A DNA stretch of 64,000 nucleotides from Cryptomeria japonica (lineage: Eukaryota > Streptophyta > Pinopsida > Cupressales > Cupressaceae): contig NC_081405.1 of the NCBI RefSeq assembly GCF_030272615.1, forward strand, positions 310,821,235 through 310,885,234, read 5' to 3'. Shown here piece after piece: positions 23,783 to 34,722 of the stretch (position 1 is its first letter; every line of letters begins with the position of its first letter). The notes beneath the pieces were generated by a model, which saw nothing but the letters and a program-made list of their open reading frames with translations, was not told the DNA's origin and did not search any database. The position numbers and the translations under genes are program-made.

Positions 23783-24590
23783 TGTTAGTTTTACTTTTAG
23801 ATTAACAGAAAAACTCAGAAAATGGATTTAGTAACTAGAAATAGATTATTTTAGTTATGGATTTCAACTTAGTAAAAAGCAAACAAAATGAGACAAGACA
23901 ACATTACCCTGGGAAAACCTCCTCGAAAGCAAAACCCAGCAAGAAGAGATCCTCAGATCTGATTATGAATTATAAACAATATTCTGATTACAACACTTAT
24001 CTCTTTAAGGGGTCTGATATGGCCACACTTAAGGCTGATGTAGTTGACTAATCAGTACCAGGTCTGCACCTCAGATCTGCACTTTTGACTTCACCAACCA
24101 GTAACTTGGTCTGCACTTTTGGACGCCTGATCCTTGACAGCAGTTCGCACCTTTCCCTGGAGATAATCACACTTAAAGTTTACACCTTGGCAGCAGATGT
24201 AATTCGCATTCAAGCACAGCAGATAACTGACTATTTTCGCTTCAACTTGAGAGCTAATTCGCATGATGTGTAGAATGATATGATGTATGAATGAGGTCAA
24301 GTAGTTGTTTATTTATATGAGGCACGAGGACCTATTTGAGGTCGGCTTGGTGCTGATTCTTTTTATTTATTTTATTACTTTTGGTTTATAGGGTCGGCCC
24401 TATTAGAGGGAACACATTTCCCTTTTGAGTGGCGTGTGTCTTTTAGTTATAGGGTCGGCCCTATTAGAGGGAACACGTTTCCCCTTTAGTGTGGCGTGTG
24501 AGAGGGGAGAGACAAGAGCCCAGCCCTTGGCGGATTCCAATGTTGCCTTAAGGCAATTGGAATCCGCTTTCTACCTAGTTACAATCAACA
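23783..24590 (-). repeat. 5' LTR of copia F
   Basis: About 808 bp, beginning TGTTGATTGTAACTAGG on the minus strand and ending AACTAACA before the PBS. It is very similar to 18610-19404. Confidence 0.9.
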
Positions 24591-24595
24591 TAAGG

Positions 24596-25163
24596 AAGAC
24601 GGAAAGAAAGGCGCTTGATCCTGAACTCAAGAGCAGAGCATTAATCTTTGACAGAGACCGAGAAAAGAAGGGTTTGTTCGATTTACAAAAGATAACTAGT
24701 ATGAAGAGTGAGTTTTATGCCAATGGTTTCCAAGGAAGGAATGTTAGAAACAACAGAGTAGTGATCAGGCCTAGTAGAGGTCAACCCAAAGTAATTTGAA
24801 TAAAATTACAAAATGATTTTATTATAGTTATCTTTTTGTGCAAACAAAAATAAACTAATCATTCATGTCATTTTTTGATTCAGTTGTTTGTCATAAAATT
24901 GATATTGGAATGGTTATTGTATTGCTCTTTTATTATGTTGTGTTTCTGGAAGTTCCAGTCGCCTAGAATGTGTTGTTATAAAATTCGGTTATTTGCTGTT
25001 CTAGTGCCTGTCCCTTTTATGACAGGAAGTCTATTGAGGATTAAAAGGTCTATCTGAGGTGTAAGAGACCAAGTGTGCTAATTCATAAGGTATCAGAGCA
25101 TGTATGTGAGGGATTGTGTCATCAATTTGGTATCAGAGCATGAGTATGTGAGGGGTGTCATCA
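24596..25163 (+). repeat. 3' LTR of element H, second part
   Basis: Continues the LTR interrupted at 18609, as shown by comparison with 14940-15509. Near its end GGTATCAGAGCATG appears twice (25089, 25129), so PBS-like words lie inside this LTR. Confidence 0.85.
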
Positions 25164-25910
25164 ATTTGATTTAAATCAACAATGATCCATATTTTTTAGG
25201 CCAGCTGGATTTGTCAAATTCTATCTGGATTTTTCAATTGCTATAGATATTTTACAATCATTCAGATTTCTGATTGTTTATCCTCCAAATGAATCAATTG
25301 TTTTGAACAGGGTAACTATGGCTTCCAGTTATATAAAATATTTTCAATGGAAATGAATTTATAGCCTTGCCAGATTAATAGCTTACAATCTGTTACATCC
25401 AAGTGAGAATGTTTAGATGATACGCCACAAAGGGTCTCGAAACTTTAAACATGTTAAGGGCAGAATCTTCAAAAGCACCCACCAAATGAGCCACTAGCAA
25501 ATTATACAAAATAATGGAAGCTAAAATATTTGCTAATAAAAAATGCTATTCCATAGCTCTGAAATTTTTGTTAAGGTCCCCTTGTCTGCACAAAAATTAT
25601 ATATAGGCAGAAGATATATATAAACAGATCTGTGAAGAACCTGAACAAATAATCCCAGCACCACATTTCTGTGTGAAAATATATGATCATGAGGAGTTCA
25701 TTACTCCTTAAAGAAACTAATAATTCAGGTTTTCTAGTTATTAGAGTGAAAAAAAAGGAATTTATAGGTTATATGATATATCTGCTATAATATATCATAA
25801 TTGGACAACAAAAGGTTCAGATTTTTGCTGATGGCAGGAAAACGTGTAAATACTTATGACTTGATTTTTTTCAGTATCATTCTCTCTATCACAAGATTAA
25901 TTGACACCTT
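25164..25910. other. Low-repeat sequence 3' of a probable host gene
   Basis: No element ends, arrays or coding motifs were seen. It lies downstream (minus sense) of the exon at 25911-26071 and may include that gene's 3' UTR. Confidence 0.4.
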
Positions 25911-26071
25911 TCAAGTCCGATAAAGCTTTTTAAGATACTCTATTACAGGATGAAAGTTTGAAGCAAGAGGCACGATGGAATCAATTCGCATGTGCTGAGC
26001 ATTTCCACTTTGTGGCTTACGCAGCACCATTTGGAACATCTGTCCTTCTAAGAATCTAGCAGAAGCTTCCA
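25911..26071 (-). CDS. Probable last coding exon of a host gene
   Basis: On the minus strand a good acceptor (TTTGTCTTTGCTTGCAG) precedes 52 open codons ending in TGA at 25911-25913. The product contains ARFLEGQMFQMVLRKP and ends in YLKKLYRT, with non-repetitive, balanced composition unlike the surrounding elements. Its 5' phase (two bases of a split codon) fits the donor at 27045/27044 of the upstream exon. I do not recognise the protein. It could be a functional gene tail or a relict cut off by the retroelements upstream; no earlier exon was found with confidence. Confidence 0.5.
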
Positions 26072-26589
26072 CTGCAAGCAAAGACAAAGAAAAAGCATCA
26101 TGAATAAAGTAGGATGCAAATATTAAATAATAAGAGCCTGGAGTCTATGTTAAAAGTTATGCTATTTTGATACTTATATTAAATCGATGATAGTAAATAG
26201 GTTACATATCAGAGGAACAAGACTGCAGTCAGTAAAACGTGAACACAAAAAACCTATTGCATATAGGCAACAATAAAGCCTAGGGTTTATGTCAAAACAG
26301 AATTCAATCATCAATATGCTGTGGAAATGAATGCGTAAATGATGTTCAAGCAATAGCTAAGAATAGGGAGGCAAATGACAACTGATGTGCTTTGCAAGGG
26401 TACAAATCATATTACCGGGAGTTCTTGGGACTAAATATGATCTTCATATGAGAAAAGGTAACTAGTGCAGTGACTAAAATATGAATTAATGTAAATAGAG
26501 GATCGTTGTCACTACAGTTTGTAATTGTCCATTTGGCACACTAAAAACTTGATGGCACTCCATGTTCAACAGTTAAAATCAAGGAATGT

Positions 26590-26724
26590 ATTTTTCTTCC
26601 CTTGTTTTAGCTTTGTAAAGTGGTGAAACTGTAAGTTCCCTTGTTTTATCTTTGTAAAGTGATGAAACCGTAAGTTCCCCTATTTTATCTTTTTAAAGTG
26701 ATGAAACTGTAAGTTCCCATGTTT
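26590..26724. repeat. About 41-bp tandem repeat, three copies, in the predicted intron
   Basis: The unit contains CCTTGTTTTATCTTTGTAAA followed by GTGATGAAACTGTAAGTT; copies start near 26600, 26641 and 26681 with few differences. It lies between the two predicted exons. Confidence 0.8.
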
Positions 26725-27045
26725 TCTGATTTGTTTAGTGTCAATGCTCTAATTTGTTAATATGATATTCCAGGGGACTTTGGTTGTGTTGAAATTTAAT
26801 AGACACGGAATCACCATCTCTTGGTCTATTCCTTAAGCAGATTCTGCTATGTTTTTCCTACTAGCTGAATAAATAGAATAAATAGCACATTACATATAAA
26901 ACCATGCCACCAAGAAAAATGATGGATAAATTTTCCAAAAAAAAAATGGAGATACAGAGAAAGAGGCATGTAGACAATTAAGAAACAAGCTATTTGCCTC
27001 GATTTCTTGTCTTTGGGTAGACAGAAGTAAAGAGAGAGACACTAC

Positions 27046-27116
27046 CAAAGGTCTCATGGAATCCATACGAGACTGTGAAGTTGGATGTATCTATTGTTCG
27101 GCAGTTCATATGAAGG
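27046..27116 (-). CDS. Probable penultimate exon of the same host gene
   Basis: The minus strand reads an acceptor (GAGTTATAG), 71 bases including MNCRTIDTSNFTVSYGFHE, then donor G|GTAGTG. The frame joins without a shift to 25911-26071 across an intron of about 970 bp. The ATG inside could be a start, giving a product of about 74 residues, or this may be an internal exon of a longer gene. The match of phases on both sides is the main support. Confidence 0.4.
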
Positions 27117-28181
27117 CTATAACTCATCTAATGTGAAGTGGGATCAGATGCCCAATTGTTCAAGGTAAAACTTTTTACAAGTACACAGAAGCGATACTAT
27201 TGAGATTTCATGTCTACAGGTTAGGAGTTACCTTGTAATGTCCCCTTAAGCTTTATAAAATCTGACTCACAATTATTGCAACACAGTCAATTACAAATAT
27301 GATATCAACTTCAGAAAACTGCCGTTTTAGCAGTTTCTTTTAATTCAGATATAATATTTTAAATTTATTTTTAAAAAGAGGCTACTTATCATTTGTATCT
27401 GTTGTTAATTATCTCAAATCTGCAGTGATCTATCTTCACTAAAATATCTTTGTATCATCTCCAAATGTGTTTTAATCAAAGGTTTTCATCCATGAACTCA
27501 GCAAGGGAAATTAAGGGGGTTTTGTCCTCTAATTTCAGACCCTGAGGGATTTCATCCTCAGGTTGTTGAACCACAGTCTACACTTCACAAGGAGGAATAA
27601 TTAGATATAGAATGCATTCAATGATGCTTCTTTCTCCCTTTTGATTTCTCTTATACACCTGGTTCTCTTCATAGACATAACTCTTCATAATGCCCCTTGA
27701 CTTTTGATAGAATTAAAATTTAATTATAATTTCATTAATTAATAAAGCATTGTCTTTTACTATTCCATTTGATATCATTTTTTTGTCTTATAAGACAAAG
27801 GTCTATCATTATTTTTAGTCGTCTTATGATAGGTTGTGATAGCTAATTTTGATTTTGTCTTATGCTGTATCTTGTGATGAATATTTAGTATTTACAACTG
27901 CATCTCATTTCAAAATGCCTAAATTATATTTCGGAATATTTAATGTGAGTTTAGTTTCAAGGAGGGAGAATTAAATTCCACCCATCCCAAGATTGTTGGT
28001 CCTCCAAATCATAAATTTGGATGCTGAAAAATTTTCACATTCTCCCATGGAGCATCTTTTGCAGGAAGATCTTTCCATCAAACCAGACATTCAATCATTG
28101 TTTTATTTCTTTGCTTTCTTTCTCAATTCAATGTTGATCAACATATAATTTTCCTGAGTTTGTGTTCTCTACAAGCTTTCC
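27117..28181. other. Unassigned sequence between the host exons and G1
   Basis: No gene was found. TGTAATGTCCCC at 27239 resembles the start of gypsy LTRs (compare TGTGATGTCCCC in G2), but no matching end or duplication was found. A further exon of the gene at 25.9-27.1 kb may be hidden here. Confidence 0.35.
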
Positions 28182-31050
28182 TTAACAAACTCCAAAAATT
28201 AGACTTTGTTTGACTAGATCTTTTGCCCCTAGTACTTCACTATCTATTATGACCAAATCCACAAAGGATAAAGCATCATAACCATATAAGGCCTTCAAAG
28301 GTGTCATCTCGATGGACATATAATATGTAGTATTGTAACAGTGTTCCCCAAGTAAAACTATTTTATCCAAGATATCTAATGCCTGATGACGTAATTTTGC
28401 AAGTAGCCTTCAATCCGTTTGTTCTATTTCTATTTGTTCATCAGTCTATGGGTAATAACTAGTATTGGGAGATGATTCAGTTCCTATTAAATGAAATTTC
28501 TTGCAAAAACAAACAAAAGAACTAACTATCTCTATTAGTTATTAGGATTTTCGGTAATCCATGTAATCTAAAAACCTCTTTGAAAAATAATTCAGGCATT
28601 TGAAGTGCCTTGAACTCCGTACATATGACAAAGAAATGACCATATTTAGTAATTCTATCAACCAAAACATATATACAATCTTTACCTTGTGAGTTAGGGA
28701 GCCCTGTAATAAAATCCCTGGATATGCTTTCCCATTTAAGGTTCAAAATTGGTAATGGTTGTAATCAAAGTTCAAAAACTCAGACTCGGCAAACCAAAAA
28801 TTTGGACTCGGACTCGGACTCGTGAAAGACTCGCGAAAGACTCGGCAAGGACTCGGCAAAAAAAAAACCGTAGTTTTACAAAAAAAATAAAGAAATTAAT
28901 GCATTTAGAGAACATAGGAGCCATAATTGAAACATTACACATGTCATATGATCTACAAACACGCAATATTTGAAATTTGAAATACGAAATCTAAATACCC
29001 AGATTTCTTCAATGCTAATTATGTTGTTATATGGAGCCTAGTCAGACTCGGAGGTTAAATTTTCACTACTTCCATCAACGCAGTTTCCCCCTATATTTTT
29101 CAACGGGGGTTTGGGGGCAGCGCCCCCAATTTGGGGTCAAGGGGTCGCAATACAGGACGGGGTCGAGGGGCAGCGCCCCGCGAGGCCAAAAATACTTTTA
29201 TTATTTTATATAGGCGTCGGGTGTTATTTCTCTATTGGCAAAAAAACCCTTCATGAGATATTTCACTCCCTCAATTACGCCAAATGAAGGCAAAAAAATA
29301 AAAATAAAACTCACTTTTAAAGGTTGCATGACGTTTTTTCTGGGTCGCACAAGTCCATCTGAAAGATGCGCGAGTCCGTGCAAAAGACTCGCAAGTCTTT
29401 CAGATGGACTCGTGAGTCCGTGGCGAGTCCGCGATTTTTTGAACTATGGCTGTAATACCCTGCAAGAAAAGCATTTATATTTTATCTTGTTTGCAAATAA
29501 GTTATTCCCTTACATATTTAAGAACATCTTCTTTAAAACCCATGAAAATCTCTCCATAATTTGTTGATAGGTCTCAAAGTAACCTTGATGTCTTGCCAGT
29601 GGTGTGTCATGTGCAACACTCAAAACCTTATCATTTACCTTCGATCCTAGGATAAGATATATTCTTTCTTTGTGTAGAATGAGGTCAGCTATTACCTTGT
29701 ACCTTTCATTCATGGATCTTTTCTTCTAAAATTTCAGTGGCAAATGTGTCCTCCTGATATTCTACTATTATGTTAGCCTTACAATCAAGAGAAATCTCTG
29801 ACAATGAATTTATTTGATAGAGCATCTACTATGACATGATTCTTCCCTTTGATGTATTCGATGTCAAAATCATAGGCTTGAAGATTGCTTACCCATTTTT
29901 GTTATCTGTCATTTAGATATCTTCGGCTAAGAAATAACCTCAAAATTGTTGTGATTTGTTTCAACAACAAACCTTCCACAAACAAAATATTGTCTAAATT
30001 TGTCTAGAGCATGCATTTTAGCTAGCATCTCCTTATAATATATTGAATAATTATTTTTGATGTCTCAACTTTAACTTTCAAAGGCTATTGGATCAATCTA
30101 AAAAGGATAGAGGGCCACTTGCGAAATTGCATAGCCAAGCTTAGATGTCCCTTTTGCATTAATACCACAACTCCTCCTTCACCTAAGGCATCACATTCTA
30201 GAACAAAAGGAAGTGAGAAATCTAAAATTTCTAGTACAAGACATGAACTTACTAATTTCTTAAGATTACCAAAAGCCTATTCAGCAATCTCTATCCATGT
30301 GAAAGCTCCTTTCTAGGTTAAATCTGTCAATGGAATGACTAGTTGAAAAATTCCTTCGAAAAATCTTCTGCAACAACTGTAAATTACAAAAAACCCTCAC
30401 AATTGAGTTAAATTTATCAAAGAGGATCAATCTAAAATGACTTGTATCTTTTATTCATTGACTTGCACTCCTTGACAACTAATAACATGTCCTAGATAGA
30501 GAATCTCTATCAACCCAAACTCACATTTTGATTCCTCAGTGCAAAAAGGTTATTGCTCCAATATTCCCAAAAATTCAGTCAAATGTTGTAGATTTTCCTC
30601 CCATGATTTGTTGTACAGATCAATATATCATCAAAGAATACTAACATGAACTTCCTCAACTGATTTTTGAACACATGGTTCTTACATGATTTGAATTTGT
30701 TAAACCAAAAGGTATAACTAAACACTCAAAATGCACAAAATGACATAAAAAAGCAATTTTATGCACAGCTTCTTGTCTCGCCAATAATTAATGATACCCA
30801 AATCAGAAATCGATTTTTTAGAGTATGTTGCCCCATCTATCAACTCATCAATTCTAGAAATTGGATATCCATTCTTTATAGTTTTTTGGTTTAATGTCCT
30901 AAAATCTATGCACATTCCTCATCTTTCTTTTTCATTGATACAATTGAAAATTCACAAGGGCTAGAGCTTGGCCTAATCTTACCCATCTCCAAAAGTTCCT
31001 TAATTTTTTTTCAGTTTCCTTCTTGAATCTTCTTCGATGCCTATAAGGAG
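28182..31050 (-). pseudogene. Decayed gypsy pol (element G1)
   Basis: Minus-strand fragments follow gypsy pol order from high to low coordinate: RT start (CIDFRTLNQKTIKNGYPI at about 30860-30910), RNase H region with many stops (29820-30600), integrase zinc region (about 29510-29713), integrase core (DFITGLPNSQGKDCIYV at about 28640-28720) and a late integrase segment (28182-28370). The fragments closely resemble the corresponding G2 segments, so G1 is from the same or a sister lineage. It is truncated at both ends, split by a hAT-like insert and full of stops. Confidence 0.85.
28766..29448. mobile_element. hAT-like non-autonomous insert (683 bp) in G1
   Basis: Flanks GTTGTAAT (28758-28765) and GCTGTAAT (29449-29456) form an 8-bp duplication with one mismatch. 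The ends are inverted: CAAAGTTCAAAAACTC on the left and, reverse-complemented, CATAGTTCAAAAAATCGC on the right. Subterminal ACTCGGACTCG-type repeats occur at both ends. An 8-bp duplication and short CA-starting inverted ends are hAT hallmarks. The interior has no transposase. It splits the G1 integrase, so it is younger than G1. Confidence 0.8.
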
Positions 31051-31054
31051 TAGC

Positions 31055-32310
31055 CATAGTTGGACTACTCGCCGAGTTTCCGGCACGTTTTAAAAAACTC
31101 GCTAGTATTTTTCCCTGGCAAGTTTTTATGACTTTAACTCACCAGAAAAAACTCGTCAAGTTTTTGGGAAAAACTCACCGAAAACTCGCTGAGTTTTTGT
31201 AAGTGAAAAAAACTTGCCCGCCAATGACTAAAGGCAAAAAACAGCAAAAATGAGTTTCATTTCATCATTTTTTGTCTTGTTTTTTGCTGAGAAGGGGAAA
31301 AACACACTTGCAAACTGATTTCCATCGGTTTTTTTTTCAAGTCAATCTCATTCTCTTCATCAAAATATATACATGAAATATAACATTTAAGTATAAGTCA
31401 CATTATATTTCATGTATATATTGGCAGGATGTTTGAGAGTGGTTTCAAATCTTTAGGAGTTATAATGCAAATTCTAGGTTTTAGAAGATCTTTTAAATTT
31501 TCAAACAGCCAAATTTCAGTAATCAATATGCTCCTATCAGCATTCTCTCACTCTCTCTATCTCACTCACTTTATCTGCCCCGAATTTTAGACCTATCTAT
31601 CTCCCTATCACTCTTCCTCTATCCCCCTCTCTACCACTCTCCATCTCACTCTCTCCTCTCTCCCCCAAGATCTAGACCTATCTCTCTACCCCTCTCTTTC
31701 TCACCCTCAGACCCCTACGAGGGGTGCTACCCTCAACCTAATTTTATTTTGCAGATGCTTGGTGGCAAAGTTAGGGTGGAAATACCCAAAATCTCAAAAA
31801 TTTGTCATCAGAATCTTATGTCAGCCTTGTAGTTCATCGAGTTGTGAGCACAATTAGAGCTTGTTTGAGGCCATCCACACAAAGAAGAGGAGCAAGTTAG
31901 CTCAAAAACACCTCAATGACCTTGTCTTTGTGCAATATAATCTTCGGGTGCGCGTAAGGAAGGTAGAGGAAGCACCAACTGGTCCAATTGACTTGGATGA
32001 TTAGATCCTTACAATGATTGGACATCACAAGAACAGCCTCCATTGTTTATAGAGGATGACATCGATTTGGAGAGGCAGGCTATGGAGGAGGAGGGGGTGG
32101 ATTTGGTTTCACACTGGATGACATTGAGGAGGATGAGGAGTCATTGTCAGTGCCAGGTGCAGCTAGAGGCAGAGCTCCATCCAAGATGGAGGACGAGCCA
32201 CAGTCTAAGCCAGTCATACCAAGCAAGTAGGCACAACCACGCCCTAATCAAATGTCCTGAAATTTGGCTGTCTGGAATGTCCTCCTAATCCTGAAATTTG
32301 ACTGTCTGGA
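31055..32310. other. Composite region with one hAT-like end and unassigned DNA
   Basis: G1 pol breaks off at about 31054, where CATAGTTGGACTACTCGCC begins. This resembles the right-end inverted repeat of the insert at 28766-29448 and is followed by ACTCG/GAGTTT-rich subterminal DNA to about 31210. No partner end or duplication was found, so this is a truncated or rearranged copy. The rest (31520-32300) includes a CT-rich stretch (31530-31700) and unique sequence; a short plus-strand frame at 32043-32288 shows no family. Confidence 0.4.
31340..31515 (-). repeat. Palindromic module, inverted copy
   Basis: This is the reverse complement of the module at 11460-11650 and 32310-32445: GGATGTTTGAGAGTGGTTTC then GGAGTTATAATGCAAA, preceded by an AT-rich hairpin (31375-31435). 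With the copy at 32310-32445 it makes an inverted pair around roughly 800 bp. Confidence 0.65.
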
Positions 32311-32445
32311 AAATTGAAGAATCCTCCAAAAAATAGATTTTGCATTATAACTCCTGGAGGTCCGAAACCACTCTCAAACATCCTGACAGTATATATGGAA
32401 TATAACTTAAAGTATAAGAAAATGTTATATTCCATACATGAATCC
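32310..32445 (+). repeat. Palindromic module beside the B' array
   Basis: Same strand and order as at 11460-11650, including TTTTGCATTATAACTCCT, CTCTCAAACATCCTGACA and the hairpin around 32395-32440. It sits about 25 bp before the first hairpin of the B' array. Confidence 0.7.
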
Positions 32446-32466
32446 TGACAAAGAGACCAAAATGTC

Positions 32467-34722
32467 AAATTTCGCTCCTGACCCTTCCAAAGGGTCCACG
32501 GCGAATTTCAATTTCGCTCCTGACCCTTCCAAAGGGTCCAGAGCGAAATTCTCCATAAGACATTCTACTTTGACCCAAACTTAGAACTAACTTATTCCCA
32601 GGCATTATTGAGGGCAAAACACTTGTTTGGATGAAGAAATGTGAGAAATGAAGTCAAGATTTGAGCCTAAATGTGAATTTCGCTCCTGACCCTTCCAAAG
32701 GGTCCAGAGCGAAATTCTCACTAGACACCTTTTTTCTCCTTGTTTGCACTAAAAGTCTTGTTCCTTGGACATGATAAGAGTAAATTGGTATGTTCTAGCC
32801 CTAGGAAGTGATTGAAGGCATTGGAAAATGTGGATTTTGTCGAAGACAAGAATTTTGCTCCTGACCCTTCCAAAGGGTCCAGAGCAAAATTCTTAGAAGA
32901 GACCTTTTTTCCTCTTTGTTTGCACGCAAACCTTGTTCCTTGGGCACAGTTGGAAGGAGAATGATGTGTCTTTGCCTTTTGAGGTGATAGAATGTGAAAG
33001 AATGAAGGATTTTTTACCAAAACAAGAATTTCGCTCCTGACCCTTCCAAAGGGTCCAGAGTGAAATTCATTTTTTCTCCATTTTGCTCTTTAACTTGACC
33101 AAGTTTGGAGCTTCTAAGGAATGATTTGAAGGCCTTGGATGCACATTTACCTTGGAGAGGAGGTTTGATGCGATGAAATGGTGAAAATCAACCTAGAATG
33201 GGAATTTCACTCTTGACCCTTCCAAAGGGTCCAGAGCGAAATTCCCTATAGGTCCTATCCTTGGCCTAGGTCCAAAGCGAAATCCTCAGTTTGACCCCCT
33301 ATCTTGCCTAAAATTTTGAAAATGACCTTGCCTTGAGCTAATTTGATGGTAGATTCACTTAAGTGAGAAGAAAGGAGCTTGAATTCGATCAAGTTTGAAG
33401 GACAATTGGATGAAGGAAGTGGGATACCAACCAAGGACATGGATTTCGCTCCTGACCCTTCCAAAGGGTCCAGAGCGAAAATCCCCATAGACCTCAATTT
33501 TTTCCTTATTCAGACCAAGTTCTTAGTTTGTAAGGCATGTTGGGAAGTGTTTGACATGTTTTTGCCTTAGGGAGTGACTAAAGGAGAAGGAGATGAAGGA
33601 TTTTAGCCTAAAACTTGAATTTCGCTCCTGACCCTTCCAAAGGGTCCAGAGCGAAATTCTTGAAAACACCCATTTTCTCCTTAGATGAGGTCAAGGCCTT
33701 GGTTCTTATGGCCTGGATGCAAGTGGAGTGCTGTATTTTTGCCTTTCAGGGAAGATTGGAGTTGAAAAGATGAAATATCAAGCCTAGAAGGTGAATTTCG
33801 CTCCTAGCCCTTCCAAAGGGTCCAGAGCGAAAATCCACAAAACCACTCTTTTCTCCCAATTTTGTGCCAAGTCAAGTGTGGGTCAAGGTGAGATAGGATT
33901 GGATTTGTCCTTAGGAATGGCTTTGAGTTGCTAGTGATCAATAAATGTGAAGGAATTGAGCAAAAACTAGAATTTCGCTCCTGACCCTTCCAAAGGTCCA
34001 GAGCGAAATTCCTAAGATCACCTATTTCCCCTTCAAAGCAAGTCAAACTTTTGGTATTTTTGGCCTAGAGAGGAATGGGGTAACGTTTCCTTGACCTTTG
34101 AGGTGGATTGGGGTTGAAAAAATGAAGAAATATGCTCAAAAGAAGAATTTCCCTCCTGACCCTTCCAAAGGGTCCAAAGCGAAATTCCTAAAATCCACCT
34201 TCTCCTTTCATTTTTGTGTCAAGCTAAGTGTGGATCAAGGTAGATTGAGCTTGGAAGGACCCCTAGGCATGCCTTAGAATTAATTGTGGCCACCAATGAT
34301 CAAGATTTTGAGCTTAAACTAGAATTTCGCTCCTGACCCTTCCAAAGGGTCCAGGGCGAAATCCTAAATAGGTCCTGTCCCTGGCCATGGTTTTTAGCGA
34401 AATTCTCCTTTTTAGCCATTTTGAGGTCAAGCAAGCATTGTTATGTTGAGAGATAGATCCAAAGGTAAGAATCAAGTAAGAACAAAGTGAGAAGAATTTG
34501 AGCCAAGAATGCAAATTTCGCTCCTGACCCTTCCAAAGGGTCCAGAGCGAAATTCCTAAGTGGTCTAGTATTTTGCCTAGGTCCTTGAGCAAAACCTTGT
34601 CCTTGGCAATTTTGGAGGTGAATGACTTGATCTTGGTGGAGTAATGTTCAAAAGGAGGTCTGATTGAACAACTTTGACAAAATTCGCTCTTGACCCTTCC
34701 AAAGGGTCCAGTGCAAAAATCT
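32467..34722 (+). repeat. Array of 14 conserved 43-bp hairpins (unit B')
   Basis: Fourteen copies of a near-perfect palindrome, with left arm GAATTTCGCTCCTGACCCTT and right arm AAGGGTCCAGAGCGAAATTC around a 2-3 base loop. Copies centre near 32486, 32525, 32693, 32868, 33043, 33222, 33457, 33629, 33810, 33984, 34158, 34338, 34535 and 34697. Apart from the first close pair the spacing is about 155-235 bp, mostly near 175. Spacers are only loosely alike (CCTTTTTTCTCC- and TTGGAAGG-like words), so the hairpin is far better conserved than the rest of the repeat unit. Broken or half copies (TTTAGCGAAATTC near 34390 and AGCGAAATTCC near 34750) add to the array. It reads into a predicted splice acceptor at 34858. 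Confidence 0.93.

Larger units (their letters stand above)
18610..24590 (-). mobile_element. Element F: decayed copia retrotransposon
   Basis: LTRs at 18610-19404 and 23783-24590 flank a minus-strand copia gag-pol. TAAGG at 18605-18609 and 24591-24595 is a perfect 5-bp duplication, and removing F restores the continuous H LTR. The inner end of the low-coordinate LTR reads CAATCATAA where the other copy reads CAATCAACA, so one terminus is mutated. Gene order on the minus strand is gag, protease, integrase, RT, RNase H, the copia order. Several stops and frameshifts make it inactive. Confidence 0.93.
14461..25163 (+). mobile_element. Element H: pol-less LTR element with Lys/Glu-rich remnants
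   Basis: LTRs at 14461-15509 and 18122-18609 plus 24596-25163 both begin TGATGCAGGAGCATC and end ATCA. Target duplications TTTTG (14456-14460) and ATTTG (25164-25168) match at four of five bases. A PBS follows the first LTR and a purine tract (CTGGGGAGTC) precedes the second, so the element is plus-oriented. Without the nested copia F it is about 4.7 kb. The interior codes for no enzyme that I recognise, so H is non-autonomous or badly decayed. Confidence 0.85.

Noticed and set aside
27239-28181. A gypsy solo LTR starting TGTAATGTCCCC
   Set aside because: No matching CA end or duplication could be found, so it is only noted in the gap entry.
32467-34722. The B' hairpin array as a CRISPR-like array
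   Set aside because: Repeats are spaced about 175 bp apart with spacers that are themselves related and uneven in length, the context is a plant retroelement and there are no cas genes. It is a tandem repeat with a conserved palindromic core.
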